A stretch of DNA of 64,000 nucleotides from M3007 sp031373665 (GCA_031373665.1 JANMMZ010000107.1:1-64000), one strand, 5' to 3'; positions 26,442-35,174 are shown, counted from the first letter of the stretch. The notes: generated by a model not told the origin, from the sequence alone. A program made the numbers and translations.

Positions 26442-27473
26442 ATGACACGTATTTTTTTATTTGCGGCACTCCTCTCCTTATTATCATCATCTTGCGGTGC
26501 CGGTGATTCCCCAAGGGCTGCTGCTCCCGATGTTTCTGGCATTCCTGTTGAGATCCATTTGCAACGGTTCGATCAGGCTTTGTTTGCCTTGGATACCAAT
26601 CAGTTAGACGCAAAACTTCCAGATCTGGCACAAAAGTACCCTGATTTTTTCAAATTATATACAACTCATTTAATTAATGACCCATCTGATCGGGAACCCA
26701 CACCTGCAAAAACCATTAGAAACTTCATAACAGCACCCGAAGTGCGCCATCTATACGATACGGTACAGGTCGTTTATGGAGACCTGAGATGGCTTGAAAA
26801 AGACCTGACCCAAATGTTTAAATACTACAAGTACTATTTTCCACAAAAGCCTGTGCCACAAGTACTTACCATGATAACCGACTACGCCAATGATGCTTTT
26901 ACTGCTGGCGATAGCCTCTGTGGAATCGGATTAGATATGTTTTTGGGAGAAGACTACCCGATCTACCAACTTTTTGAAAACACCTCTCCTGAATACATAC
27001 GACGACAGTTTAAAAAAGAATACATGACCGTCCGTTTGGCCAAGGCTTTGGCACAAAATATTTTGGATACACCTTCCGGAGAGCGGCTTTTGGATCAAAT
27101 GTTGGACAATGGCAAACAACTGTACATTGCCGATGTATTATTGCCCGATAGTCCCGATAGCCTCAAGATGGGATACACCAAAGCCCAGTTGGATGGCTGT
27201 ATATCCAATGAACAGGAAATCTGGGCACGACTGCTCGATGAAAATTTACTGTACTCTACCGATGTGCGCAAACTTCGCAAATTGGTTAGCCCTAGCCCCA
27301 ACGCGCCAGTGCTTTTTCAAGAAGCCCCAGGCGAGGTCGGCAATTGGGTAGGTTGGCAGATCGTGAAATCCTACATGAAGCGCAATCCTACGACCACCAT
27401 GGATCAACTCCTGAAAGTGACCGATAGCCAAAAGTTTTTGGAAGCCGCCAAGTATAAGCCTAAGCGGCGATAG
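26442..27473 (+). CDS. gldB: Gliding motility lipoprotein GldB
   Basis: 343 residues from the ATG at 26442; the earlier in-frame codons would precede the lipoprotein signal (FLFAALLSLLSSSC, lipidated Cys at about residue 18). Family features are IPVEIHLQRFDQALFALDT near the N-terminus, GIGLDMFLGEDYPIYQLFE in the middle and VGWQIVKSYMKRNP near the end. GldB is an outer-membrane-associated lipoprotein needed for gliding motility in Flavobacterium johnsoniae and conserved in many Bacteroidota. A possible -7 element (TTCTTTTG, one mismatch) lies at 26358-26365. It converges with the DksA-family gene. Confidence 0.88.
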   Translation: MTRIFLFAALLSLLSSSCGAGDSPRAAAPDVSGIPVEIHLQRFDQALFALDTNQLDAKLPDLAQKYPDFFKLYTTHLINDPSDREPTPAKTIRNFITAPEVRHLYDTVQVVYGDLRWLEKDLTQMFKYYKYYFPQKPVPQVLTMITDYANDAFTAGDSLCGIGLDMFLGEDYPIYQLFENTSPEYIRRQFKKEYMTVRLAKALAQNILDTPSGERLLDQMLDNGKQLYIADVLLPDSPDSLKMGYTKAQLDGCISNEQEIWARLLDENLLYSTDVRKLRKLVSPSPNAPVLFQEAPGEVGNWVGWQIVKSYMKRNPTTTMDQLLKVTDSQKFLEAAKYKPKRR

Positions 27474-27509
27474 GTACTTAGGTCTCTTACGATGAATGAT
27501 GGAGATTAT

Positions 27510-28097
27510 TTAGGTGTCGTCATCATCGTCATTTTTCCGACGGAAGGAAGCGCTGCTTTCCATATGGTCATTATCGGGCTCCCATTCATCCCCATCGTGT
27601 TGGCGGGTATTTTTTTTGCCAGACATGCGCACCTGATCTTCCACGGGTTTTCCCATGGGTTGGTCGCGATCATCCTCGAAGGGATCTCGATCAGAAATAG
27701 TGTTGTTTGGGATGGGTTTTCCACTACTTGACATGGCTTTGCCGTCAATACTCTTTGTGGCGTGTGGTACCAAGCGCAAGCGGTTCTTGTCTATCAAAAG
27801 ACCCGTAACGATACAAATACCATAGGTTTTGTTCTGAATACGCAAAAGGGCGTTTCTAAGATCTTGAACATGGCGCAGTTGCCTGACGATCATGCGTTGC
27901 ATCATTTCCATGTCGGTATGCGCACCAGAATCGTCAGACCAGTCACCACCTTGCTGATTGAACCCGTTTTCATTCAGGTCGGCAATCTTCTGCTCGGTGG
28001 TAGTGAGTTCTTCTTGAGCCTGAGTCAACTTAGCCTCTACGATTCCCTTGAATTCAAGCAAATCGTCATCGCTATATCGTACTTTTAAGTCTTGCAT
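27510..28097 (-). CDS. TraR/DksA-family regulator with degenerate zinc site and acidic tail
   Basis: 195 residues. An N-terminal coiled coil (LLEFKGIVEAKLTQAQEELT) leads to a loop (DWSDDSGAHTDMEMM), then a helix and the zinc-finger region. In DksA this region has two CxxC pairs; here it reads YGICIVTGLLIDKNRLRLVP then HATKSIDGK, so only one Cys remains. This loss is common among Bacteroidota members. The C-terminal about 75 residues are hydrophilic and end in five Asp and a Thr. DksA-family proteins enter the RNA polymerase secondary channel, often with ppGpp. A -7 element (TAATTTTG) lies 69 bp upstream. Confidence 0.86.
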   Translation of the reverse strand: MQDLKVRYSDDDLLEFKGIVEAKLTQAQEELTTTEQKIADLNENGFNQQGGDWSDDSGAHTDMEMMQRMIVRQLRHVQDLRNALLRIQNKTYGICIVTGLLIDKNRLRLVPHATKSIDGKAMSSSGKPIPNNTISDRDPFEDDRDQPMGKPVEDQVRMSGKKNTRQHDGDEWEPDNDHMESSASFRRKNDDDDDT

Positions 28098-28165
28098 GAA
28101 AGGATATTGTTCGTTTTTGAATAAATACTAAATGATGGTTGGTTCTTGTTCGGATTGATGCGGCG

Positions 28166-28173
28166 CAAAATTA
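28166..28173 (-). promoter_or_regulatory. Bacteroidota -7 promoter element
   Basis: Minus strand TAATTTTG, exact TAnnTTTG, upstream of the DksA-family gene. Confidence 0.5.
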
Positions 28174-28203
28174 CGTCATTATTTTGATGTCGCCATCATT
28201 ATT

Positions 28204-29274
28204 CTATGCGTTTTTGCCAATACAATTCAGGTCATCAAATGCCTGCTTTAAGCGCGTAATAAAGTTTTTTTCGCCTTCGCGCAACCAAACGCGTGGATCG
28301 TAGTATTTCTTATTCGGCTTGTCATCGCCATCAGGATTGCCTATTTGGCCTTGCAAATATCCCTTTTTCGCGTTGTAGTAGTTGTGTATGCCTTCCCAAA
28401 ATGCCCACTGCATATCGGTATCTATGTTCATCTTTACAGCACCATACTCAATGGCTTCCCTGATTTCGCTCTGCAAAGACCCAGAACCACCGTGGAACAC
28501 AAAATTGACTGGAGTCTTGGAGGCCAGGCCATATTTTTCCCGAATAAAGTCCTGTGAGTTTTTCAAAATGACGGGTTGCAACTTCACATTGCCGGGCTTA
28601 TATACCCCGTGTACATTGCCAAAAGCGGCAGCCACGGTGAAATCAGGGCTAATTTTCCTTAATTCCTCGTACGCGTACGCTACTTCGTGCGGTTGAGTAT
28701 ATAGGCGCGATGAGTCCACATCAGAATTATCCACGCCATCTTCTTCGCCACCCGTTACGCCGAGTTCTATTTCGAGGGTCATTCCCATTTTAGCCATCCG
28801 TGTCAGGTATTTGGCTGATATTTCAATATTTTCGTGTAAAGATTCTTCAGAAAGATCAAGCATATGGCTGCTGTACAATGGGTATCCATGCTGATCATAA
28901 AACTTCTCACCAGCATCTAACAGCCCATCCACCCAATCAATAATATTTAAGGCGCAGTGATCGGTATGCAAAATAACCGGAACACCATAAGCCTCGGCCA
29001 TAGCGTGTACGTGCTGAGCCCCACTGATACCTCCCAAAATAGAAGCCTTTTGACCTTCATTGCTCACGCCTTTGCCCGCGAAAAAAGCAGCACCACCATG
29101 AGAATACTGGATGATCACAGGACTATTGACCGCAGCAGCAGTCTCTAGCACGGCATTGACGGTATTGGTGCCAGTAACATTGACCGCTGGAAGCGCAAAG
29201 TTATGTTCGTTGGCATAGTTGAATAAATCCGTTACTTCTTGTCCGTGCAAAACACCTGATCTAAAACGTTTCAT
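28204..29274 (-). CDS. fbaA: Class II fructose-bisphosphate aldolase
   Basis: 356 residues, the length of the FbaA (E. coli-type) subgroup. Zinc and catalytic residues are in ILHTDHCALN (His103, Asp105, His106); further signatures are LEIELGVTGGEEDGVD, AFGNVHGVYKPGNVKL (second zinc His), NFVFHGGSGS (third His) and VKMNIDTDMQWAFWEG (phosphate binding). It splits fructose-1,6-bisphosphate into dihydroxyacetone phosphate and glyceraldehyde 3-phosphate. Single gene with its own promoter (TACCTTTG at 29399-29406) and a 5' leader of about 120 nt. Confidence 0.96.
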   Translation of the reverse strand: MKRFRSGVLHGQEVTDLFNYANEHNFALPAVNVTGTNTVNAVLETAAAVNSPVIIQYSHGGAAFFAGKGVSNEGQKASILGGISGAQHVHAMAEAYGVPVILHTDHCALNIIDWVDGLLDAGEKFYDQHGYPLYSSHMLDLSEESLHENIEISAKYLTRMAKMGMTLEIELGVTGGEEDGVDNSDVDSSRLYTQPHEVAYAYEELRKISPDFTVAAAFGNVHGVYKPGNVKLQPVILKNSQDFIREKYGLASKTPVNFVFHGGSGSLQSEIREAIEYGAVKMNIDTDMQWAFWEGIHNYYNAKKGYLQGQIGNPDGDDKPNKKYYDPRVWLREGEKNFITRLKQAFDDLNCIGKNA

Positions 29275-29398
29275 ATTTATTATAGTGTAGTTAAGATCCC
29301 CAGAGGGATTAAAAAATATTAATTATTAGGAACGAGTAAAAAGTAACTTATTGGCTGTGTTATTGTCCATTTCAATAAGTCAAATCAAAAACGCCGCG

Positions 29399-29406
29399 CA
29401 AAGGTA
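29399..29406 (-). promoter_or_regulatory. Bacteroidota -7 promoter element of fbaA
   Basis: Minus strand TACCTTTG, exact TAnnTTTG, 125 bp before the aldolase ATG. Confidence 0.55.
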
Positions 29407-29499
29407 TAAAACATGTACTCATTTGCGCAGTGTATGATTGTAATAATATTGAAATTTTAGAAGGGCAGTTCAAGCCGCTAAGAAAAATAAATTCGTTTA

Positions 29500-29531
29500 T
29501 TTGCACAGTTGACTATATTATATTACCTTTG
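29500..29531 (+). promoter_or_regulatory. Bacteroidota promoter (-33 and -7) of the rimP-nusA-infB operon
   Basis: TTTG at 29500-29503 and TACCTTTG at 29524-29531 are 20 bp apart, close to the Bacteroidota sigma-ABfr consensus (TTG, 19-21 bp, TAnnTTTG). Transcription would begin near 29538, about 80 nt before the rimP ATG. Confidence 0.7.
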
Positions 29532-29561
29532 CGGCCAGAATTCTGTATGTACTTCATTAAG

Positions 29562-29587
29562 AGGGAACCACACGGTTCCCTTTTTTG
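29562..29587 (+). terminator. Candidate transcription attenuator in the rimP leader
   Basis: AGGGAACC, loop ACAC, GGTTCCCT is a perfect 8-bp stem followed immediately by T6-G. It has the form of an intrinsic terminator but stands between the promoter (29500-29531) and the rimP ATG (29620). It would end transcripts after about 50 nt unless read through. Confidence 0.75.
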
Positions 29588-29619
29588 TTTGTAATAACCT
29601 GAATTTCAATATTTTATAC

Positions 29620-30102
29620 ATGGAATTAAGCGAAAAAATAGGGCAATTACTCGAAGAAAAGTATAGCACCGACGAAGCCTTTGCAGATTGCTTCACCGTC
29701 GAAATCGAGGTCAAGGCTGGCCCAAAATTGGCTGTTTTTGCGGATAGCGACTCTGGAATGACCTTTGAAAAGTGTCAAAAACTCAGCCGTTATCTTGAAA
29801 GTTACATTGATACCAACGGATGGCTTGGTGAAAAATACACCATTGAGGTCAGCAGTCCTGGTATCGGTCGTCCGCTCAAATTCAAGCGACAGTACCTTAA
29901 AAACATCGGTCGCACCCTTGAAATCAGCCTTCAAGATAAAACCAAAGAGACTGGAATCCTTCTGTCTTCCGACGACGTTCAGATAGTAATCAAACAAACC
30001 ATCACAGAACGCGATGAGAAAAAGAAGAAAAAGGTGTATGATATAGAAAAACCAATCCCTTTTGAACAAATTGACAAATCAATCGTAAAAGTGACATTTT
30101 AG
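29620..30102 (+). CDS. rimP: Ribosome maturation factor RimP
   Basis: 160 residues from the ATG at 29620 (MELSEKIGQLLEEKYSTDE); upstream in-frame codons belong to the leader with its hairpin. The N-terminal alpha-beta domain contains LAVFADSDSGMTFEKCQKLS and the conserved YTIEVSSPGIGRPLKFKRQY; a small SH3-like C-terminal domain follows (IGRTLEISL, EKPIPFEQIDKSIVKVTF). RimP assists assembly of the 30S subunit. First gene of rimP-nusA-infB, as in most bacteria. Confidence 0.93.
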   Translation: MELSEKIGQLLEEKYSTDEAFADCFTVEIEVKAGPKLAVFADSDSGMTFEKCQKLSRYLESYIDTNGWLGEKYTIEVSSPGIGRPLKFKRQYLKNIGRTLEISLQDKTKETGILLSSDDVQIVIKQTITERDEKKKKKVYDIEKPIPFEQIDKSIVKVTF

Positions 30103-30148
30103 CCGCTGTACTAGTTTTGTACAACTGCAACAAATCAATAAATAAAAT

Positions 30149-31393
30149 ATGGTAAATTTAATTGATGTATTTGCCGAATTTAAAACCGGTAAAAATATTG
30201 ATCGTCCCACGATGGTACGCGTATTGGAAGACGTATTCCGTACGCTCATCAAAAAGAAATATGGTACCGACGACAACTTCGACGTGATCGTAAACACCAA
30301 TACAGGTGACCTAGAGATCTGGCGTGTCCGCCAAGTGGTACACGATGGTGAGGTAACCAACGAATTGGCACAGGTAAGCGTTTCCGAAGCACAATCTCTT
30401 GATGAAAGCGTAGCCCTAGGCGAAGAGTGCTATGAGCAACTTTCTATTGAAGATTTTGGTCGCCGCGCCATCATGGCCGCCCGCCAGACCCTCGTTTCCC
30501 GTATTATGGAACTCGAGAAAGACGAAATATACCGCAAATATGCGGAGCGTATCGGCGAAGTGGTGATGGGTGAAGTGAACCAAATCATGAAAAAAGAAAT
30601 ATTGGTACTCGACGATGCCACTAACAATGAATTGGTGTTGCCCCGTACCGAAATGATAAAAGGCGATTATTACCGAAAGGGCGACGTGGTGAAGGGCATT
30701 ATCCGCAAAGTGGAAATGCGCAACAACACCCCTTATGTAATGTTGAGCCGCACAGATCCTGATTTCCTAGGCAAATTACTGGAAGCAGAAGTGCCCGAAA
30801 TCGAAGATGGCGTAATCGAAATAAAGAACATTGTTCGCCTTCCGGGCGAACGCGCAAAAGTAGCCGTTGAAAGCCACGATGACCGTGTGGATCCAGTGGG
30901 TGCTTGCGTGGGTATGAAAGGAAGTCGCATTCATGGTATCGTTCGCGAATTGCGCAACGAAAATATTGACATCATCAATTATACTTCGAATACCACCCTA
31001 TTCATTCAGCGTAGCCTCACTCCAGCCAAGATTACCTCTATTGAGTTGGATTTGGAGCGCAAACGCGCAGCCGTTTACCTTGATCCAGATCAGGTGAGCC
31101 TTGCTATTGGTAAAGCAGGTAGCAATATCAAATTAGCAACCCGTTTGACGGGCTTTGAGATAGACGTTTATCGCAATCAGGCTGAATACGAAATTGATGA
31201 CGTTGATTTGGAAGAATTCAGCGATGCCATAGAGCCTTGGGTAATAGAAGCACTTAAAAACATAGGTTGCGACACTGCCCGTCAGGTACTTGAACTCAAG
31301 GCAGAAGAGTTGATCCGCCGTACAGATCTTGAAGAAGAGACCATTATGGATCTTCTGAGGGTGTTGTCGGAAGAGTTCGATGAAGAAAAATAA
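30149..31393 (+). CDS. nusA: Transcription termination/antitermination factor NusA
   Basis: 414 residues. In order: N-terminal RNA polymerase-binding domain (residues about 1-125, FRTLIKKKYGTDDNFDVIVN), S1 domain (GDVVKGIIRKVEMRNNTPYV), two KH domains (DPVGACVGMKGSRIHGIV and VSLAIGKAGSNIKLATRLTG) and a short helical tail (IGCDTARQVLELKAEELIRR). The single short acidic tail is normal outside the gammaproteobacteria. It begins 46 nt after rimP. NusA promotes pausing and hairpin termination, so the hairpin in the rimP leader may make this operon self-limiting. Confidence 0.96.
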   Translation: MVNLIDVFAEFKTGKNIDRPTMVRVLEDVFRTLIKKKYGTDDNFDVIVNTNTGDLEIWRVRQVVHDGEVTNELAQVSVSEAQSLDESVALGEECYEQLSIEDFGRRAIMAARQTLVSRIMELEKDEIYRKYAERIGEVVMGEVNQIMKKEILVLDDATNNELVLPRTEMIKGDYYRKGDVVKGIIRKVEMRNNTPYVMLSRTDPDFLGKLLEAEVPEIEDGVIEIKNIVRLPGERAKVAVESHDDRVDPVGACVGMKGSRIHGIVRELRNENIDIINYTSNTTLFIQRSLTPAKITSIELDLERKRAAVYLDPDQVSLAIGKAGSNIKLATRLTGFEIDVYRNQAEYEIDDVDLEEFSDAIEPWVIEALKNIGCDTARQVLELKAEELIRRTDLEEETIMDLLRVLSEEFDEEK

Positions 31394-31698
31394 TCATAAT
31401 AAAATGCAATTAGCAGTGCTAATTGCCAATTTCTATTTAAATTTTTCGTACTTTTGCGGCGCGTTTTTTATTTTGGGAGCGTGTAAATGATAAGTCATTG
31501 TTTACTCGTTTCTTAACCTTTTAAATTTCAATGCCTTCTAACATCTCGTAATTCAGGCAAAAATGCCTCTTTGGTCGTTCACAAATCCATTTTTCAATAG
31601 GATGATGCAAATTAAATATTGTAGTGTAATTCATTTATACCTCAATTTTTCACTGTAACTCATCCCATCCGCTTGTATAAGCAGGAAAATACATCTGC
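31394..31698. promoter_or_regulatory. 305-bp nusA-infB spacer: terminator-like hairpin, second promoter, long infB leader
   Basis: A perfect hairpin GCAATTAGC/GCTAATTGC (31406-31426, 3-nt loop) follows the nusA stop by 12 nt, with a weak downstream T-run. A -7 element TACTTTTG lies at 31449-31456. The remaining about 235 nt form an infB leader containing a small hairpin AGGCA/TGCCT near 31555-31567. No small gene was recognised in it. Confidence 0.65.
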
Positions 31699-34600
31699 AT
31701 GGCAGTAAAATTAATTAAGGTAGCAAGAGAATTCAACGTTGGTTTGCACACCATCGTAGATGCCCTTCATAAAGGAGGGTTTCCCGGTGTAGAAGAAAAA
31801 CCTACCGCTGACATCACCGACGATATGCTGGTTATCCTCAAAAAGGAGTTCCAGAAAGATATTGCTATCAAACAGGAGGCCGACAAACTGGCACGTCCAG
31901 TTCTTAAAAAAGAACCTGCTCCTGCTGCGCCCTCGCAGCCCTCAGCACCACGCCCCTCCTTCCTTCCTCCTCGTGAAGAAGCCCCTAAAGTTGCAGTACC
32001 TGCGCCGCCACAACCTGCTTTGACAGAAGTGCGGAAGGATGAATCACGGTTACAGCCACGTGAAATACCCAAACTTAAAATTTTGGGTAAAATAGATTTG
32101 GATAGGCCAAGGCAAGGTTCTGCTAAGCCGCCTGAAAAGCCAGTAGAAAGACCTCAGCCACCAGCCGAGAGACCTGCTGAAAAAGTAGTACAACCAAACC
32201 AGCCCGTCAGGCAAACGCCTAAAGCAGATGCTCCAAGGCAGGAAAACAGGCCATCCCTACAGACTCCAAAGGTTGAAGAGAAAATTACTCCGCCTATTAC
32301 TCCATCTGATCCAACGAAAGATACTCCGACCCCAAGTCCAAGCGAAGAAGGCGGTGGCGAAGATAATATACATCGTACCGATGCCCCACAATTGCGTGGC
32401 TTGAAGATATTGGGGAAAATAAACCTCAATGTTCCTAAAAAAGTAGAACCAGCCCCAGCACCCGGCAATCGTGGCACTTACAACCGTGGTGGCCAAGGCG
32501 GCCAAAATCGCGGTGGCCAAGGCCAAGGCGGCCAAAATCGTGGCGGCGACCGCAACCGAGTTGGTGGCGGCCAAGGCCAAGGTGGTCAAGGGCAAGGTGG
32601 CCCAAATCGTACAGGTGGCGATCGTACAAGGGTTGGTGGTGGCCAAGGACAGGGTGGTAATCGCCCGCCAGGTACCGGACAACCACAAGCCGGTGGCCAA
32701 GGTACTGGTACTCCTGGTACAAATAATCAAAATGCCAACGACCGCCACAAGCGTAGACGCAAAACAGTCCCTGGCCAACCAGTTACTGCTGAAAACTTGC
32801 AGACCTCTATGGCTGGCAACCAAGGTGATCGCAAGGGTAAAGGTCGCCAAGATGCCCCAAAAGAAGTTTCACAGAAAGATATAGAAGACCAAATCCGTCA
32901 GACAATGGCGCGTATGGGGGCAGGAGCCAGCCGTAAACGCCAAAAAGGTCGTCGTGACAAACGTGATGTGATCCGCGAACGCGCAGAAATGGCCGCGATT
33001 GAGAAGACCGAAAACGAAAAAATACTACAGGTTACAGAGTTTATATCTGTATCAGATTTGGCATCACTCATCAATGTGAAGCCATCAGATGTAATCAAGG
33101 CTTGTATGACCTTGGGTATCTTTGTTTCGATCAATCAGCGTTTGGATGCCGAAATCATTGAAGTGGTTTCGAGTGAATTTGGATTTGAAGTAAAATTCAT
33201 CAGTGCCGAAGAGCAGTTGGAAGTCGTGGAAGAGGAATTAGACAATCCTGCTGACCTCGTACCGCGCCAACCTATTGTAACCGTCATGGGTCACGTTGAC
33301 CACGGTAAGACTTCGTTGCTCGATTATATTAGAAAAGCAAAAGTGGCCGCAGGCGAAGCCGGTGGTATCACGCAGCACATAGGTGCTTATGAGGTAGTGG
33401 TAGAAGAAGGTACTAATCGCAAAATTACGTTCTTGGATACACCGGGTCACGAAGCCTTTACGGCTATGCGTGCCCGTGGTGCTAAGGTAACTGACATTGC
33501 CATCATTATGATAGCAGCCGACGATAGTATCATGCCACAGACGAAGGAAGCGATCAGCCACGCGCAAGCCGCTGGGGTACCTTTGATATTTGCCATCAAT
33601 AAAATAGATAAAGCTGGTGCCGATCCAGAGCGTATCAAAAACGAACTGGCTCAAATGAACCTCCTCGTGGAAGAATGGGGCGGTAAGTACCAAAGCCAAG
33701 ACATTTCTGCCAAATCCGGTTTGAATGTTGACAAACTCCTTGAAAAAGTACTATTAGAGGCTGAACTCCTTGAGTTGAAAGCCAATCCAAAGCGTCGTGC
33801 CGTGGGTACAGTACTGGAAGCATCGCTTGAAAAAGGTTTGGGTTATGTAGCCAAAGTATTGGTAGAAAACGGTACTATCAGTACTGGTGACCCTATCCTT
33901 GCTGGTGAACTCTCTGGTCGTGTTAAGGCCTTGTTCAACGAGCGTGGCCAAAAGGTAAAGAGTGCCGGACCAGCCCAGCCTATTATGGTATTGGGACTTC
34001 AAGGTGCGCCACAGGCTGGTGAAAAAATTAAAGTAGCCAATAGCGATAGCGAAGCAAAAGAGATAGCAAGCAAACGCGCTCAAATTATTCGCGAACAGTC
34101 TAACCGCTCTTCTAAGCGTATTTCGCTTGAAGAAATTGGCCGTCGTTTGGCATTGGGTACGTTTAAAGAACTGAATGTGATTGTGAAAGGTGATGTGGAT
34201 GGTTCTATCGAGGCATTGAGCGATTCATTAATCAAACTATCTATAGATCGCGTACAAGTGAACGTGATCCACAAAGCGGTTGGTCAGATCGTTGATAGTG
34301 ATGTCATGTTGGCTTCTGCTTCCGATGCGATCATTATTGGTTTCCAAGTTCGCCCATCCGTTTCTGCCCGTAAGTTGGCTGAAAAAGAAGGCGTGGAAAT
34401 TAAGATGTACTCAATCATATACGAAGCCATCGAAGAGGTGAAAGCCGCTATCGAGGGTATGTTGGAGCCTACTAAAGAAGAGGAGATCATGAGCCAAGTT
34501 GAGATTAGAGAGGTCTATAAGATTTCTAAAATCGGTACAGTGGCTGGTAGTTTCGTTCAAGAAGGCAAGATCAGCAGGAATCACTACATCCGTATCATTC

Positions 34601-34794
34601 GTGATGGTATCGTGGTATATCCCGGCAATCCCGGTCAAAATGCAGAGTTGGCTTCGCTTAAGCGATTCAAAGAAGATGCTAAAGAGGTTAGGGCTGGTCT
34701 TGAATGCGGTATAACCATCAAAAACTTCAATGATATCAAACCAGGTGATATTGTAGAATCGTATGTGATCAATGAAGTAAAGGCTAAACTTTAG
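31699..34794 (+). CDS. infB: Translation initiation factor IF-2
   Basis: 1031 residues. N-terminal IF2_N helix bundle (LIKVAREFNVGLHTIVDALH), a long low-complexity linker (about 60-420) with a Gly/Gln/Arg/Asn-rich tract at 255-341, a second IF2_N-like segment (about 437-505), then the G domain: G1 GHVDHGKTS (from residue 531), G2/switch GGITQHIGAY, G3 DTPGHEAFT, G4 NKIDKAG, G5 SAKSGLNVD. Domains II-IV follow, ending in an acceptor-tRNA-binding C2 region (GLECGITIKNFNDIKPGDIV). IF-2 places fMet-tRNA on the 30S subunit. It may be expressed from its own promoter as well as from that of rimP. The csp gene follows after 26 nt. Confidence 0.97.
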   Translation: MAVKLIKVAREFNVGLHTIVDALHKGGFPGVEEKPTADITDDMLVILKKEFQKDIAIKQEADKLARPVLKKEPAPAAPSQPSAPRPSFLPPREEAPKVAVPAPPQPALTEVRKDESRLQPREIPKLKILGKIDLDRPRQGSAKPPEKPVERPQPPAERPAEKVVQPNQPVRQTPKADAPRQENRPSLQTPKVEEKITPPITPSDPTKDTPTPSPSEEGGGEDNIHRTDAPQLRGLKILGKINLNVPKKVEPAPAPGNRGTYNRGGQGGQNRGGQGQGGQNRGGDRNRVGGGQGQGGQGQGGPNRTGGDRTRVGGGQGQGGNRPPGTGQPQAGGQGTGTPGTNNQNANDRHKRRRKTVPGQPVTAENLQTSMAGNQGDRKGKGRQDAPKEVSQKDIEDQIRQTMARMGAGASRKRQKGRRDKRDVIRERAEMAAIEKTENEKILQVTEFISVSDLASLINVKPSDVIKACMTLGIFVSINQRLDAEIIEVVSSEFGFEVKFISAEEQLEVVEEELDNPADLVPRQPIVTVMGHVDHGKTSLLDYIRKAKVAAGEAGGITQHIGAYEVVVEEGTNRKITFLDTPGHEAFTAMRARGAKVTDIAIIMIAADDSIMPQTKEAISHAQAAGVPLIFAINKIDKAGADPERIKNELAQMNLLVEEWGGKYQSQDISAKSGLNVDKLLEKVLLEAELLELKANPKRRAVGTVLEASLEKGLGYVAKVLVENGTISTGDPILAGELSGRVKALFNERGQKVKSAGPAQPIMVLGLQGAPQAGEKIKVANSDSEAKEIASKRAQIIREQSNRSSKRISLEEIGRRLALGTFKELNVIVKGDVDGSIEALSDSLIKLSIDRVQVNVIHKAVGQIVDSDVMLASASDAIIIGFQVRPSVSARKLAEKEGVEIKMYSIIYEAIEEVKAAIEGMLEPTKEEEIMSQVEIREVYKISKIGTVAGSFVQEGKISRNHYIRIIRDGIVVYPGNPGQNAELASLKRFKEDAKEVRAGLECGITIKNFNDIKPGDIVESYVINEVKAKL
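32461..32720 (+). repeat. Gly/Gln/Arg-rich low-complexity tract in infB
   Basis: Imperfect short tandem repeats of GGCCAAGGCGGCCAAAATCG type encode RGGQ, GQGGQ and NRGG units. The tract explains several spurious long frames on both strands in this interval. Confidence 0.75.
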
Positions 34795-34820
34795 TTTTAA
34801 ACATTAATTTTATTTAATAC

Positions 34821-35012
34821 ATGCACAAGGGCACTGTTAAATTTTACAACGAAAACAAAGGTTACGGGTTCATCGTTGAAGAAGGTACTGGACACGAGGT
34901 CTTTGTACATACTACTGGACTAATAGAGAAGGTTCGCAACGGAGACACCGTTGTTTTTGAAACCAAACGTGGCAAAAAAGGTATTACTGCTATAGAGGTT
35001 AAGTTGGCTTAA
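34821..35012 (+). CDS. Cold-shock-domain protein
   Basis: 63 residues covering one cold-shock domain: KGTVKFYNENKGYGFI (RNP1-like) and HEVFVHTTGL (RNP2-like), then VRNGDTVVFETKRGKKG. Usual length is 65-70. It binds single-stranded RNA or DNA and probably acts as an RNA chaperone. It lies 26 nt after infB with no terminator between, so it is likely the last gene of that operon; a strong terminator follows. Confidence 0.92.
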   Translation: MHKGTVKFYNENKGYGFIVEEGTGHEVFVHTTGLIEKVRNGDTVVFETKRGKKGITAIEVKLA

Positions 35013-35039
35013 TCCATTAATTTACTTATATTTACTCCT

Positions 35040-35070
35040 AAAGCCCAGCACTGTAAAAGTGTTGGGCTTT
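35040..35070 (+). terminator. Intrinsic terminator of the infB-csp unit
   Basis: AAAGCCCAGCAC (35040-35051) pairs with GTGTTGGGCTTT (35059-35070), allowing one G-U, followed by AGGCTTTTGG. Confidence 0.75.
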
Positions 35071-35131
35071 AGGCTTTTGGCCAGTTTTAGTCAAAGACGG
35101 TGAAATAACGTGGGGTCTTAATCGTAAAATA

Positions 35132-35139
35132 TAATTTTG
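35132..35139 (+). promoter_or_regulatory. Bacteroidota -7 promoter element
   Basis: TAATTTTG, exact TAnnTTTG, 36 bp before the ATG of the T9SS cargo gene. Confidence 0.55.
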
Positions 35140-35174
35140 CAGTATAAGTAACTAAATAAACTAATTCCCTATAC

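Noticed and set aside
29509..29619. RimP start upstream at 29509
   Set aside because: Those codons lie across the promoter element and the attenuator hairpin; MELSEKIGQ at 29620 matches the family start.
32257..32884. Overlapping long frames across the infB linker on both strands
   Set aside because: They come from the GC-rich low-complexity tract; the IF-2 frame is unbroken and well supported by domains.
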